Positions 34,278 through 43,340 are shown, counted from the stretch's first letter. The stretch: 64,000 nt of DNA from JAOUGY01 sp963825585 (GCA_963825585.1 CAWGTX010000001.1:558001-622000), one strand, 5' to 3'. Notes: generated from the sequence alone by a model not told the origin. A program made the numbers and translations.

Positions 34278-34721
34278 TCAGCCTGATGAGCGCTCGAGGG
34301 TGACGCGATCGACACGGCCCAGGATGTTGGCGGTCGGTGCGACCTTCCCCGACTCGTACGATGCCAGCCGTGCCGGCGACGTCCCGATCAGCGGGGCGAA
34401 CTCGCGCATAGACATGCCGAGCCCGGCGCGAACAGCCCGGATCCGTCTGCCGTAGTCACGGCGGGGCTCGGCGTCGGCCTCGCTCCGGGCGTGCTCGATG
34501 ACCGCGGTGAAGAGCCGATCTGCGCCGTAGTTCTCGCCCCACGAAGAGATCTGCTCGACCGCCCGTGCGCACGACCCCCACGGACTTCTCCGTATTGGTG
34601 TGGAGAGGCGTCTCCAGTCGGAGAGGCACCCGCGTTCGACTGCGGTGAGCACGGCCTCGAACGGCCAATCGTCGGGGTCGAGGCTGCTGTCGAAGTCGAT
34701 GTTTCGGAACCGGGAAGTCAT
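34278..34721 (-). CDS. XRE-type HTH protein, antitoxin-like
   Basis: The 147-residue protein has a C-terminal HTH: YGRRIRAVRAGLGMSMREFA followed by IGTSPARLASYESGKVAPTA. The N-terminal half (FDSSLDPDDWPFEAVLTAVE) is unusual for XRE repressors. Its ATG overlaps the stop of the nucleotidyltransferase pseudogene by 4 bp. In actinobacteria such HTH genes pair with AbiEii-type nucleotidyltransferases, so this is probably the surviving antitoxin or regulator partner. Confidence 0.8.
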   Translation of the reverse strand: MTSRFRNIDFDSSLDPDDWPFEAVLTAVERGCLSDWRRLSTPIRRSPWGSCARAVEQISSWGENYGADRLFTAVIEHARSEADAEPRRDYGRRIRAVRAGLGMSMREFAPLIGTSPARLASYESGKVAPTANILGRVDRVTLERSSG

Positions 34722-35391
34722 GCCACCACCGCTTCCGCCAGAGCCAAGAGGTGACGTCGGACTTCCGCCCAATACGCGTCCAGTTCCTGGGCGGTGCGCG
34801 CGTCACGCGGACGTGGGTCGGCGAGTTGGCGGACGACCTGAGTCGACACCGCCTCCGGACCTGCGTTGATGTCCTGGTAGTACGGGTCCATTTGCCCGAT
34901 GACGACCGCAGCCTGCGCGATCCCGATACGATCGGCGAGGGCGGCGATGTCGAGAAAATCGCGAATCTGGTTGCGGGTGACCGCCAGCCAGCATTTGATG
35001 CGGAGCATCTCGTGTGCTGTTGGGCACCACGAGCCGATTTCCCCGAATCTCGACTTCCTCGACCTCGAGCGGGCGCTCCCTGATCAGCTGCCGGACGCTG
35101 GTCTCGATGTCGCCGAGCGACCCTAGGATGATCTTGCCGGGGCGGGCGCGTGCAAGCGACCCGTCCGCCAATGCCTCCAGATGGTCGAGAACGGTGTCGA
35201 ACCGCTCGGCCAGGTCGTTGACGACTTGGTCGTGATCGAACGAGAGGCGGTGTCCGGCGTGGAAGGCTGCGGCGCCGCCGCCCACCAACTCGGCACCTGG
35301 GACGATGCGTTGCAGTTCGGCGGCCTTGTCGTTGCAGCTCGGCGACCTTGTCCAGGACGTCTGCGAGCGTAGGGTCGGTCGTGGACGCCAC
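34718..35391 (-). pseudogene. AbiEii-type nucleotidyltransferase, two frame disruptions
   Basis: GTG 35391 begins ASTTDPTLADVLDKVAELQ. A tandem 22-bp duplication (two copies differing at two bases) then shifts the frame. A second frame carries VGGGAAAFHAGHRLSFDHDQ, LAERFDTVLDHLEAL and GKIILGSLGDIETSVRQLI. Near 35012-35018 another single-base change moves to a third frame with EMLRIKCWLAVTRNQIRDFL and MDPYYQDINAG. Removing one duplicate and one base gives 216 residues matching a known actinobacterial AbiEii-like family. The diverged duplicates show an old, real mutation, so this toxin-like gene is decayed. It sits between meaB and the HTH gene. Confidence 0.75.
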
Positions 35392-35395
35392 GTTA

Positions 35396-36334
35396 TCAGA
35401 TGTGATTACGGTCCTCCAGGGATCGTGCCGCGGACCAGGGGTCGATGACACGCGCCAGCACGTCCGGCATGACGTGTTCGATGGCCGGTTCCAGGCGGTG
35501 GGAGAGCCGATGGAGCAGTGCCCGACGGACGGCTGTCCGGGCCTGCTCGACCCGGCGGTGGTAGACGCGTTCCCCGGATGCCAAGTGGTTGCGATGGCCG
35601 GCGATGGCCGCGGTCACATCTTCGATGCCTGCTCCGGTCGTGGCGACACACGTGACGATGGGAGGGCCCCAGTCGCCGGGGATGCCCAGTTCGATCATCT
35701 GGCGGAGGTCGCGGACCACGTCGTCGGCCCCGGGTCGGTCGGCTTTGTTGACCACGAACACGTGGCCGATCTCGAGCAGGCCCGCCTTGGCGGCCTGGAT
35801 GCCGTCACCCATCCCGGGCGTGAGCACCACCACCACCGTGTCGGCCAGGTCCATGACCTCCACCTCGCTCTGGCCCACGCCAACGGTCTCCACGAAGATC
35901 GGGTCGAAACCCACCCCGTCGAGCACCGTCACCACCTTGGCGGTTCCGTCCGATAGGCCGCCGAGCCGACCCCGGGTTGACATGGACCGCATGAACACGC
36001 CCCGGTCGGAAGCGTGTTCCTGCATCCGGATGCGGTCGCCCAGGATCGCCCCACCGGTGAATGGGCTGGACGGGTCCACCGCCACCACCGCCACCTGATC
36101 GTGGGTTCGGCGGGCCTCGGTCACGAGCCGATCGGTGAGGGTGCTCTTGCCGGCGCCAGGGGAACCGGTGACGCCGACCACATGGGCGCGCCCTGCCTGC
36201 CGGTAGGTGTCCGTGAGCAGCTCAGGGGCATCGGTGCGGTCATCCTCGACGATCGAGATGCACCGTCCCAGCGCCCGCCGGTCACCTGACCGAGCGAGCG
36301 CCAGCAGTTCCATGGGATCAGAGGGCGCCGGCAT
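35396..36334 (-). CDS. meaB: Methylmalonyl-CoA mutase-associated GTPase MeaB (ArgK family)
   Basis: The 312-residue G3E GTPase protects and loads B12 into acyl-CoA mutases. Visible are Walker A TGSPGAGKSTLTDRL, VAVDPSSPFTGGAILGDRIRM, the ETVGVGQSEVEVMDLAD switch with Walker B and the base-recognition VNKADRPGA. No mutase genes lie in the window. The last 4 bp before the nucleotidyltransferase start suggest possible read-through. Confidence 0.92.
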   Translation of the reverse strand: MPAPSDPMELLALARSGDRRALGRCISIVEDDRTDAPELLTDTYRQAGRAHVVGVTGSPGAGKSTLTDRLVTEARRTHDQVAVVAVDPSSPFTGGAILGDRIRMQEHASDRGVFMRSMSTRGRLGGLSDGTAKVVTVLDGVGFDPIFVETVGVGQSEVEVMDLADTVVVVLTPGMGDGIQAAKAGLLEIGHVFVVNKADRPGADDVVRDLRQMIELGIPGDWGPPIVTCVATTGAGIEDVTAAIAGHRNHLASGERVYHRRVEQARTAVRRALLHRLSHRLEPAIEHVMPDVLARVIDPWSAARSLEDRNHI

Positions 36335-36381
36335 GGGGCCTCAAGCTAGTACCCCACCGTGGCGTCCTGCGATGACTCCGA

Positions 36382-39024
36382 TCAGCCGCCCGTCTCTTCT
36401 GCCGACCTGTGGATCTCGGCCTGGGCCGCCGCCAGGCGGGCCACATGCACCCGCGGAGGGGAACACGACACGTAGTCGAGGCCGATCTCCTGGCAGAACG
36501 CAATCGATGCCGGATCGCCACCGTGCTCACCGCACACGCCGACCGTGAGGTTCGGGTTGGCGGCCCGCCCCTCGTCGTGGGCGAAGCGCATGAGGCGTCC
36601 GACACCGGCCGTGTCGATGGTCTGGAACGGGTCGAAGGTGAGGATCTGACGCTCCAGGTAGTCCCGTAGGAACAGCCCCTCGGCGTCGTCCCGGCTGAGC
36701 CCGAAGGTCATCTGGGTGAGGTCGTTGGTGCCGAACGAGAAGAACTCGGCGACCTCGGCGATCTCACCTGCGGTCAACGCCGCCCGAGGGAGCTCGATCA
36801 TGGTTCCGATCGGAATCTCCAGCTTGACCCCGTTTTCCGCCTCCTTGGCGGCGATCACACCCTCGATCATCTCGCGCATCCGGCGAAGCTCTTCGACCGT
36901 CGACACCAGCGGAATCATGATCTCGAGGTGGGGGTCGCCGCCCTCCTGCATGCGGATGGTGACCGCATTGATCGCCGCCTCGGCCTGCATGAGGTACAGG
37001 TGGGCCATCATCAGCCCCAGGCGGACACCGCGCAGACCGAGCATGGGGTTGTGCTCCTGCCACTTGGCCACCTTGGCGGCGGTCTTCACCAGGTCGTCGG
37101 CTGAGACCCGGGCGCGGACCCGGTCGACCATCTGATGCTCGAGGTCGAGCAGCGACGGCAGGAACTCGTGCAGCGGCGGATCCAGGAATCGCACCACCAC
37201 CGGCAGGCCGTCCATTGCCTCGAGGATGCCCACGAAATCGGACGTCTGGAGTGCCTTCAGCTCCTGGAGCGCCTCTTGGCGTTCGGCGTCGTTGTCGGCC
37301 AGGATGATGTGTTGGACGATCGACAGCCGCTCGCCCATGAACATGTGCTCGGTGCGGGCCAGGCCGATTCCCTCGGCCCCGTAGGAGCGGGCCTTGGCCG
37401 CATCCTCCGGTGTGTCGGCGTTCGCCCTGACTCCCAGTGACCGGATCTCGTCGGCCCACGTGAGGATGGTGTGCAGCTCCGGCGTCTCCTCCGGAGCGAT
37501 GAGGGGAAGGGCTCCCACGTACACGGCGCCAGTGGTGCCGTCGATGGTGATGACATCACCCTCGTGGAACTCGACACCTCCGGTGCTTGCGACACCGCGT
37601 TTTGTGTCCACCGCCAGGCCGGCCGCACCGGTGACGGCAGGCTTGCCCATGCCACGGGCCACGACGGCGGCGTGACTGGTCTTGCCTCCCTGGCTGGTGA
37701 GGATGCCGTCGGCGGCGTCCATCCCGTGGATGTCGTCCGGCGTGGTCTCCTGCCGTATGAGGAGTACTCGCCGGCCGGCCGCCTTGGCCTCGACGGCCTT
37801 GTCGGCGTCGAAAATGGCCTCGCCCTGGGCGGCTCCCGGTGAGGCGGCAACGCCGGTGGCAATGGCGGCCGGCTTCGATTTCGTGTCGATGCGGGGACGC
37901 TCCAACTGCTCCAGCTGGGCCGGGTCGATGCGGAGGAGCGCCGTCTCACGGTCGATGAGGCCGTCGTTCACCATCTCGACCGCGATCCGTACTGCCGCGG
38001 CGGCCGTCCGTTTGCCCGCCCGGGTCTGGAGGATCCACAGACGGCCGCGTTCGATGGTGAACTCGATGTCGGCCATGTCGGTGGTGTGCTGCTCGAGCCG
38101 GTCCATGATGGCGATCAGCTCGTCGTGAAGTGCCGGGTGGAGTCCGGCGAGGTCGTCGAGTGAGAGCGTGTTGCGGATGCCCGCCACCACGTCCTCGCCC
38201 TGAGCCTGCTGCAGGTAGTCGCCGTAGGGCTTCTTCTCGCCGGTGGAGGGATCGCGGGTGAAACACACACCGGTTCCGGAGTCCTCGCCCAGGTCGCCGA
38301 ACACCATTGTCTGGATGTTGGCCGCGGTCCCGAGCTCGTCGGCGATGTTGTTGATCCGGCGGTACGCCTTGGCGCGGGGGTTGTTCCAGGAGTTGAACAC
38401 GGCGGCGATCGCCGAGCGGAGCTGCTGGCGAGGGTCGTCCGGAATGGCGTGCCCGGCGTCGGCGATCAGCTTCTTGAACCGGGTCACCACTTCGGCCAGA
38501 TCATCGACGGTGAGCTGGGAGTCATCGGGAACGCCACGACGGGCACGAAGCTCGGTGAGCGTGTGCTCGAACGGCTCCTCTTCGACTCCGAGCACGACGT
38601 CGGCGTACATGTGGAGGAAGCGGCGATAGGCGTCGTAGGCGAAGTGGGCATCGCCCGACCACTCGATCAGCGTGGGTAGCACTTCGTCGTTGATCCCCAG
38701 GTTGAGGACCGTATCCATCATGCCCGGCATCGACACCTTGGCGCCCGAGCGAACCGAGACGAGCAACGGGGCCGGACCCCCTCCGAAGGTACGTTCCATC
38801 GTGGCCTCGAGACGGGCCATGGCTTCGTCCACCTGCTCCCACAGGTCGGCCGGCATGTCGCCGTTCGCCATGACGTAGCGGCACGCGTCGGTGGTGACGG
38901 TGAAGCCGGGAGGCACCGCCAGCCCGATCTTCGTCATCTCCGCCAGGCCCGCACCCTTGCCGCCCAGCAGCTCGCGCATGGCGCCGTCGCCGGCTGTGAA
39001 GTCAGATACCCACGAAATGCTCAC
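36382..39024 (-). CDS. ppdK: Pyruvate, phosphate dikinase
   Basis: The 880-residue protein interconverts pyruvate and PEP using ATP and phosphate. It has the ATP-grasp N-terminus (DGAMRELLGGKGAGLAEM), the phospho-His swivel GGKTSHAAVVARGMGKPAV and the C-terminal PEP domain with ARTEHMF and the catalytic Cys in VGVCGEHGGDPASIAFCQ. GTG 39024 is preferred to the in-frame TTG at 39060 for matching usual length and start. The gene may allow gluconeogenic or pyrophosphate-linked metabolism under low energy; it lies at the edge of the dormancy-like cluster. Confidence 0.96.
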   Translation of the reverse strand: MSISWVSDFTAGDGAMRELLGGKGAGLAEMTKIGLAVPPGFTVTTDACRYVMANGDMPADLWEQVDEAMARLEATMERTFGGGPAPLLVSVRSGAKVSMPGMMDTVLNLGINDEVLPTLIEWSGDAHFAYDAYRRFLHMYADVVLGVEEEPFEHTLTELRARRGVPDDSQLTVDDLAEVVTRFKKLIADAGHAIPDDPRQQLRSAIAAVFNSWNNPRAKAYRRINNIADELGTAANIQTMVFGDLGEDSGTGVCFTRDPSTGEKKPYGDYLQQAQGEDVVAGIRNTLSLDDLAGLHPALHDELIAIMDRLEQHTTDMADIEFTIERGRLWILQTRAGKRTAAAAVRIAVEMVNDGLIDRETALLRIDPAQLEQLERPRIDTKSKPAAIATGVAASPGAAQGEAIFDADKAVEAKAAGRRVLLIRQETTPDDIHGMDAADGILTSQGGKTSHAAVVARGMGKPAVTGAAGLAVDTKRGVASTGGVEFHEGDVITIDGTTGAVYVGALPLIAPEETPELHTILTWADEIRSLGVRANADTPEDAAKARSYGAEGIGLARTEHMFMGERLSIVQHIILADNDAERQEALQELKALQTSDFVGILEAMDGLPVVVRFLDPPLHEFLPSLLDLEHQMVDRVRARVSADDLVKTAAKVAKWQEHNPMLGLRGVRLGLMMAHLYLMQAEAAINAVTIRMQEGGDPHLEIMIPLVSTVEELRRMREMIEGVIAAKEAENGVKLEIPIGTMIELPRAALTAGEIAEVAEFFSFGTNDLTQMTFGLSRDDAEGLFLRDYLERQILTFDPFQTIDTAGVGRLMRFAHDEGRAANPNLTVGVCGEHGGDPASIAFCQEIGLDYVSCSPPRVHVARLAAAQAEIHRSAEETGG

Positions 39025-39110
39025 GTTCTTTCGCCCTTTGCCGTTGACGTCTCTCAGCAATCCATTGTGGCGGAGTGCAGATCACGTACTCCGCGGTGTT
39101 TGGCGAAAAG

Positions 39111-39536
39111 TCACGTGATCTTTCGTCCGGTGATCTCTTCAGGGCGGATCCGGACCCACCGCCGCCGATCCTGGGCCTCGGCCCATGGTCGCAGTCCCAG
39201 ATCGAACAGGTCGGCCGCTTCGGCGTCGTCGAGCACTTCCGTTGCGACGCCCTTCACCAGCACCGACCAGCCGGTCTGGCTGTTGGCGTCCCATCCGTCG
39301 ATCTCGAATGCCACCGGGGACTGGCGGGCCGCCGCTTCGAGCTTGGCGCCGACCGTTGTGCGGAACACCACCGAACTCCCCTGCATGCGGTAGTTCACCG
39401 GCATGATCGTGATGTCTCCGTCGGCCAGGAAGGCCACCCGCCCAACGGCAGTGGTTCGCAGAAGCTCGTCGCATTCCTGCTTGCCCAGGATCTCCAAACC
39501 GGCATGATCGACCGGGGCGGTTGATTCGCCGCTCAT
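39111..39536 (-). CDS. PNPOx-like FMN/F420-binding protein
   Basis: The 141-residue split-barrel protein resembles pyridoxamine-5-phosphate-oxidase-like, FMN-binding family members: CDELLRTTAVGRVAFLADGD and IMPVNYRMQGSSVVFRT, AFEIDGWDANSQTGWSVLV and RWVRIRPEEITGRKI. These are characteristic of a common actinobacterial group that often appears in stress regulons. The exact cofactor and reaction are uncertain. A DosR-like box lies 56 bp upstream of its start. Confidence 0.88.
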   Translation of the reverse strand: MSGESTAPVDHAGLEILGKQECDELLRTTAVGRVAFLADGDITIMPVNYRMQGSSVVFRTTVGAKLEAAARQSPVAFEIDGWDANSQTGWSVLVKGVATEVLDDAEAADLFDLGLRPWAEAQDRRRWVRIRPEEITGRKIT

Positions 39537-39591
39537 GTGGTCTCCTTTACGTCGCTGCGCACAGTGTGGGCGTCCGGCATCACCGATGGGA

Positions 39592-39605
39592 GGGAAACAA
39601 GTCCC
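39592..39605 (-). promoter_or_regulatory. Candidate DevR/DosR box upstream of the PNPOx-like gene
   Basis: On the minus strand, GGGACTTGTTTCCC agrees at 11 of 14 positions with the mycobacterial DosR core GGGACTWWAGTCCC (counted by eye). It is 56 bp upstream of ATG 39536. A DevR-like regulator is encoded at 48738. Confidence 0.45.
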
Positions 39606-39610
39606 TAAGA

Positions 39611-39745
39611 AGCTGCTGGCTACTGGCTCCTCTAGCTACTGGTCACCAACGCACCCCGGATATCGGAGCGGGCTCCGAGTACCGATACGCCCGCAGAATG
39701 CGTGAAAGGTCTCCCAGTAGCCAGTAGCCAGCAGCCAGCAGCCAA
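39611..39745. repeat. Inverted pair of 7-bp-period repeats (GCTGCTG/CAGTAGC)
   Basis: GCTGCTG, GCTACTG, GCTCCTC units at 39612-39645 face the complementary CAGTAGC, CAGTAGC, CAGCAGC, CAGCAGC units at 39714-39742. The pair could form a long stem with a 65-bp loop, between the USP gene end and the PNPOx gene start. Confidence 0.7.
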
Positions 39746-39752
39746 CATCGAA

Positions 39753-39778
39753 AGCGGCCCCCCGGGTGGGGGGCCGCT
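39753..39778 (-). terminator. Terminator hairpin of the USP gene
   Basis: AGCGGCCCCCC and GGGGGGCCGCT pair perfectly over 11 bp with a 4-base loop, 35 bp beyond the USP stop. On the minus strand it is followed by TTTCGATGTT, a short U-containing tail. Confidence 0.75.
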
Positions 39779-39812
39779 GTTCGTTGCGTCGCGTCGGTGG
39801 TGTTGGAGACGG

Positions 39813-40235
39813 TCAGGCGTGCGACGGCTTCACCACCAACACGTCGCAAGGAGCGAGATGGATGGCGCGGTGGCTGGTGGAACCCAGGATGAGGGCTGCA
39901 AACTCGCCCCGTCCCCTGGAACCCACGATCACGAGATCGGCCTGCGAGTTCTTCGCGTAGTCGATCAACGTGTCAGGTGGGTAACCCTCGAGGTCGACCC
40001 GCTCCACCGGTATGGCGGCTCGTGCGAGATGCGGTTCGACCCGCTCCCACACCGCTTGGCGTTGCGCCGTTGCGAGTGCCGCCATGTCGATTGGCGCTCC
40101 CATGTAGGGCAGGATCGGAGGATGGAACACGTGAACCACGTGCAACTCGGCATCTCTCATCCGAGCTTCCTCCAACGCCCGGTCGACCACGTGGACGGCG
40201 TGTTCGGACTCATCGATTCCGACCACGACCACCAT
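39813..40235 (-). CDS. Universal stress protein (UspA family)
   Basis: The 140-residue single-domain USP begins MVVVVGIDESEHAVHVVDRAL and has the ATP-binding SRGRGEFAALILGSTSHRAI followed by PCDVLVVKP. In the DosR regulon several such proteins are induced by hypoxia and nitric oxide. A palindrome resembling a DosR box lies 58 bp upstream, between this and the divergent DoxX-like gene. Confidence 0.92.
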   Translation of the reverse strand: MVVVVGIDESEHAVHVVDRALEEARMRDAELHVVHVFHPPILPYMGAPIDMAALATAQRQAVWERVEPHLARAAIPVERVDLEGYPPDTLIDYAKNSQADLVIVGSRGRGEFAALILGSTSHRAIHLAPCDVLVVKPSHA

Positions 40236-40292
40236 TCGCGCCTCCTTGGCTCTTGCACCGTCACATTCGCGCCCACGCAGATGTCGGCGACA

Positions 40293-40306
40293 GGGCCGGA
40301 AGGCCC
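40293..40306. promoter_or_regulatory. Candidate DevR/DosR-like palindrome between USP and DoxX-like genes
   Basis: GGGCCGGAAGGCCC is a perfect palindrome in its GGGCC/GGCCC arms and agrees at 10 of 14 positions with the DosR core by eye. Its position between divergent stress-type genes supports a shared control site, but GC-rich palindromes also arise by chance. Confidence 0.35.
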
Positions 40307-40411
40307 CATCGGGAAGAGTGCGAGGGGTGGGCCTGGGTCGAATGCCCCTGGACTCGACCCGGTGACTGCCGCACAGTCGGGGTACTGGAGGCCCTGGACA
40401 AGGAGACGATC

Positions 40412-40987
40412 ATGGCCGTTCTCACCGGCACCCGGCAGGGTGACACCCTCGTCGTGAGTCATCACTTCCCGAAGTCGGTGTACCTGTGGGCCGTCGCCCG
40501 GATCCTTCTGGGTTTCACGTTCCTGTGGGCGTTCCTCGACAAAACCTTCGCTCTCGGGTTCACGACCGGTCGCGACCTCGAGACCGGCGCCATCGACCGG
40601 GCGGCCGCCTGGATCAACGGGGCATCACCGACCGGGGGATTCCTCGAGTTCGGCACCAAAGGTCCCTTCTCCGGTCCGTTCAAGCTGCTCGCCGGCATGG
40701 CGTGGGTGGACTGGCTGTTCATGCTCGGTCTCTTCGGCATCGGCATCGCCCTGATCCTCGGGGTGGCGGTCAAACCCGCCGCCGTAGCCGGCACAGTGCT
40801 CCTCATGCTGATGTACGTGGCCGCAGCCCCCTGGGTGGGCGAGTCCCACAACCCTCTCGTCGACGACCACCTGATCTACTCGGTGGTGCTCCTCGGACTC
40901 GCATCCGTCGAGTCCGGCCTCACCTGGGGCCTCGGCCGACGCTGGCGCCATACCAAACTCGTCGACCGCCTTCCCTGGCTCGCCTAG
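40412..40987 (+). CDS. DoxX/DoxD-like membrane protein
   Basis: The 191-residue protein has four likely membrane helices and a DoxX-like look: SVYLWAVARILLGFTFLWAFLDK, a long periplasmic-type loop with FGTKGPFSGPFKLLAGMAWVDWLFM, then GIALILGVAVKPAAVAGTVLLMLMY and NPLVDDHLIYSVVLLGLA. The family includes quinone-linked thiosulfate or redox proteins. ATG 40412 begins the domain; the frame is open upstream only in antisense to the USP gene. Confidence 0.8.
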   Translation: MAVLTGTRQGDTLVVSHHFPKSVYLWAVARILLGFTFLWAFLDKTFALGFTTGRDLETGAIDRAAAWINGASPTGGFLEFGTKGPFSGPFKLLAGMAWVDWLFMLGLFGIGIALILGVAVKPAAVAGTVLLMLMYVAAAPWVGESHNPLVDDHLIYSVVLLGLASVESGLTWGLGRRWRHTKLVDRLPWLA

Positions 40988-41017
40988 CGGCCCGCCCGAC
41001 TTGCGGTAGGCGAGGCT

Positions 41018-42034
41018 ATGTCCGATGCTCGGGTCATGCGTGTGGCGGTGTTCAGTACCAAGCGATATGACCGTGAGTACCTGGGTGGAGCAATCGGGGA
41101 TGCTCATGAGGTCTTGTACCTGGAGGCTCGGCTCGATGTGACGACCGTCGGGTTGGCTGCGGGCAGCGAGGCGGTGTGCGTGTTCGTCAACGACGATGCC
41201 TCGCGTCCGGTGCTCGAGCGGCTGGCCGCCGGGGGGAGCCGGTTCCTGGTACTCAGATCGGCGGGGTACAACCACGTGGATCTGGTGGCAGCTCGCGAGC
41301 TGGGGTTTCGGGTGGCGCGGGTACCCGGGTATTCGCCCCATGCGGTGGCCGAGCACGCCGTGGCGCTCATGCTCACGCTCGACCGGAAGATCCATCGGGC
41401 ATACGCGAGGGTCCGGGAGGGGAACTTCTCTCTGGATGGGCTGTTGGGATTCGACATGCACCTCCGCACAGTGGGCATCATCGGGACCGGCAAGATCGGG
41501 CTCGCCGTGGCCCAGATTCTGCGCGGGTTCGGCTGCCGGTTGCTCGGATACGACTCGTACCGAAATCCAGAGTGTGTGGCGTTGGGGGTGGAGTACGTCG
41601 ACTTCGACCGGATCCTGGCCGAGTCCGACATCCTCACCCTCCACTGTCCGCTGACACCCGAGACCCACCATCTGATCGACGCGGGGACTCTGGCGAGGAC
41701 CAAACCGGGAGTGATGATCATCAACACCAGTCGGGGGGGCCTGATCGACACCCCGGCGGTGATCGAAGCTCTCAAGGACGCCACCGTGGGCCATCTCGGT
41801 CTCGACGTGTACGAGGAGGAGACCGACCTGTTCTTCGAGGACCTGTCGGGAACGGTCATCCAGGACGACGTGTTCAGCCGGCTACTGACCTTCCCCAATG
41901 TGATCGTCACCGGCCACCAGGCGTTCTTCACCCAGAACGCCCTCGAGCAGATCGCAACGACCACCGCCGCCAATCTCGACGAGTTCGCTCACGGTGGCCG
42001 CCCTGACACCGAACTGGACCTCGCCGCCTTCTGA
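41018..42034 (+). CDS. ldhA: D-lactate dehydrogenase (2-hydroxyacid dehydrogenase family)
   Basis: This protein of up to 338 residues matches fermentative D-LDH: FSTKRYDREYL start, LRSAGYNHVDLVAARELG, NAD site VGIIGTGKIGLAVAQIL, catalytic Arg in NTSRGGLIDT, Glu in DVYEEETDLFFEDLSG and His in TGHQAFFTQNAL. The FFEDLSG and HQAFFT segments are typical of LdhA rather than SerA. It reduces pyruvate to D-lactate, recycling NADH without oxygen. ATG 41036 (six codons in) aligns with relatives and may be the true start. Confidence 0.92.
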   Translation: MSDARVMRVAVFSTKRYDREYLGGAIGDAHEVLYLEARLDVTTVGLAAGSEAVCVFVNDDASRPVLERLAAGGSRFLVLRSAGYNHVDLVAARELGFRVARVPGYSPHAVAEHAVALMLTLDRKIHRAYARVREGNFSLDGLLGFDMHLRTVGIIGTGKIGLAVAQILRGFGCRLLGYDSYRNPECVALGVEYVDFDRILAESDILTLHCPLTPETHHLIDAGTLARTKPGVMIINTSRGGLIDTPAVIEALKDATVGHLGLDVYEEETDLFFEDLSGTVIQDDVFSRLLTFPNVIVTGHQAFFTQNALEQIATTTAANLDEFAHGGRPDTELDLAAF

Positions 42035-42117
42035 GGCGTGGGGCGAGAGGCGAGTTGGGGTCCTCCTTCCCTGGCATGGTCCGACGTGACGACATACGGT
42101 TTTGGCGGAGGTGCTTG

Positions 42118-42540
42118 ATGATGGGTGACACGATCACTCGGACCACTCCGCCCGAGACCGGGCGGCCCCGCCTCACCCGCAGCCGGAGCGACCGCGTGGT
42201 TGCCGGAGTCTGCGGCGGACTCGGCTCGTACTTCGCCGTCGACCCCGTGGTGTTCCGCATCGCGTTCGTGGTGCTGGCGCTGTCCGGATGGGGCGGCGGG
42301 GTGCTGCTGTACGTCATTGCATGGCTGGTGATGCCTGAGGGCTCCGAGGGCGAGCCGGTCGCCGACTACCGGCCCCGGCAGGGTGCCCGGTTCATCGGCC
42401 TGGCTTTGATCCTGGTCGGCGGTGTGGCGCTGATCGAGAGGATTCTGCCCGACTTCGACCTGATGTTCTGGCCGGTGGCCATCATCGCCGTCGGTGTCGC
42501 CGTGCTGCTGGGAGGTGATCGCCATGACCGCGCTGCGTGA
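42118..42540 (+). CDS. PspC-domain membrane protein
   Basis: The 140-residue protein has a PspC domain (LTRSRSDRVVAGVCGGLGSYFAVDPVVFRIAFVV) with two hydrophobic segments, then two more helices. PspC proteins sense membrane stress in phage-shock-like systems. GGAGG 7 bp before ATG 42118 fixes the start. It begins a three-gene overlapping envelope operon. Confidence 0.9.
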   Translation: MMGDTITRTTPPETGRPRLTRSRSDRVVAGVCGGLGSYFAVDPVVFRIAFVVLALSGWGGGVLLYVIAWLVMPEGSEGEPVADYRPRQGARFIGLALILVGGVALIERILPDFDLMFWPVAIIAVGVAVLLGGDRHDRAA

Positions 42541-43150
42541 ACGCCAAACCGACCGCCCGGTGAAACGGAGCATGGGTCGGCTGGTGGGTGGGCTGCTGAT
42601 CGTGGGGGTCGGTGTGGTGTGGCTGGCCGAACGTGCCGGCCTGGTCGAGATGGATGCCGGCCTGGTTCTGCCGCTGCTGATTGCGGCGGTGGGGGTGGCG
42701 TTGCTCGCCTCGTGGCGGGATGAGACCCACGGCGGTCTCATCGGTCTGGGTGTGGTGTTGACGGTGCTCTCGCTCGTCTCCGCCATGGCCGTTCCTCTCG
42801 GACCGATCGGCGATCGCCGCTTCGAGCCGCGAGCTGTCACCGACCTCGTCGATCATTACGAGATGACGGCAGGACGTCTCGAGTTGGACCTGAGTCGCCT
42901 CGACGTGTCCGAGACCACCAGGGTCTCGGCGAGGGTCGGGTTCGGGGAGATCGATGTGGTGGTGCCCGACGGGGTTTCCGTCGTCGCCGAGGGTCACGCC
43001 TTCGTGGGTCGTCTCGGAATCCTGGGCACCGCCGACGATGGTGTTGGTGTCGATCGGAGAGTCGAACGGGGCACGGCACATCCGTTGCTCGTCCTCGACC
43101 TGACCGTGGTGGCCGGGGAGGTCACCGTGACGGAGGTGCATCGTGGGTGA
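42524..43150 (+). CDS. LiaF-like envelope-stress protein
   Basis: The 208-residue protein has three hydrophobic N-terminal helices and a C-terminal beta-domain of the LiaF/DUF2154 type: RLELDLSRLDVSETTRVSAR and VGFGEIDVVVPDGVSVVAEG. LiaF modulates two-component sensing of wall damage. Its ATG lies 17 bp inside the PspC gene's end with GGAGG upstream, so the two are coupled. Confidence 0.85.
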   Translation: MTALRERQTDRPVKRSMGRLVGGLLIVGVGVVWLAERAGLVEMDAGLVLPLLIAAVGVALLASWRDETHGGLIGLGVVLTVLSLVSAMAVPLGPIGDRRFEPRAVTDLVDHYEMTAGRLELDLSRLDVSETTRVSARVGFGEIDVVVPDGVSVVAEGHAFVGRLGILGTADDGVGVDRRVERGTAHPLLVLDLTVVAGEVTVTEVHRG

Positions 43151-43340
43151 ACGATCGAATCTGGAGAACCTGGGATGGGGGGTGGCGTTCTCGTTGATCG
43201 GGATCGCCCTTCTCTCCGAGCGGATCGGGTGGTGGGATCTCGAGCGGCTGGATCTGGCCCTGCTCGGGCCGATGGCGCTGGTGGCGGTGGGGCTGGTGGT
43301 GCTGGCCTCGTCGTTCCTGTCTGGACGCGTTCAGCGGTAG
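43143..43340 (+). CDS. Small membrane protein of the PspC/LiaF operon
   Basis: The 65-residue protein has two hydrophobic helices (LGWGVAFSLIGIALLSERIG and ALLGPMALVAVGLVVLASSF). It resembles the N-terminal transmembrane part of the LiaF-like neighbour. GTG 43143 overlaps that gene by 8 bp, and its own end overlaps the convergent ATPase gene by 10 bp. Likely an accessory of the same envelope-stress unit. Confidence 0.75.
   Translation: MGERSNLENLGWGVAFSLIGIALLSERIGWWDLERLDLALLGPMALVAVGLVVLASSFLSGRVQR

Noticed and set aside
34456..35451. 331-codon frame over the nucleotidyltransferase and HTH genes
   Set aside because: Only its first 20 residues match the nucleotidyltransferase start; the rest is a shadow after the frame is broken by the 22-bp duplication.
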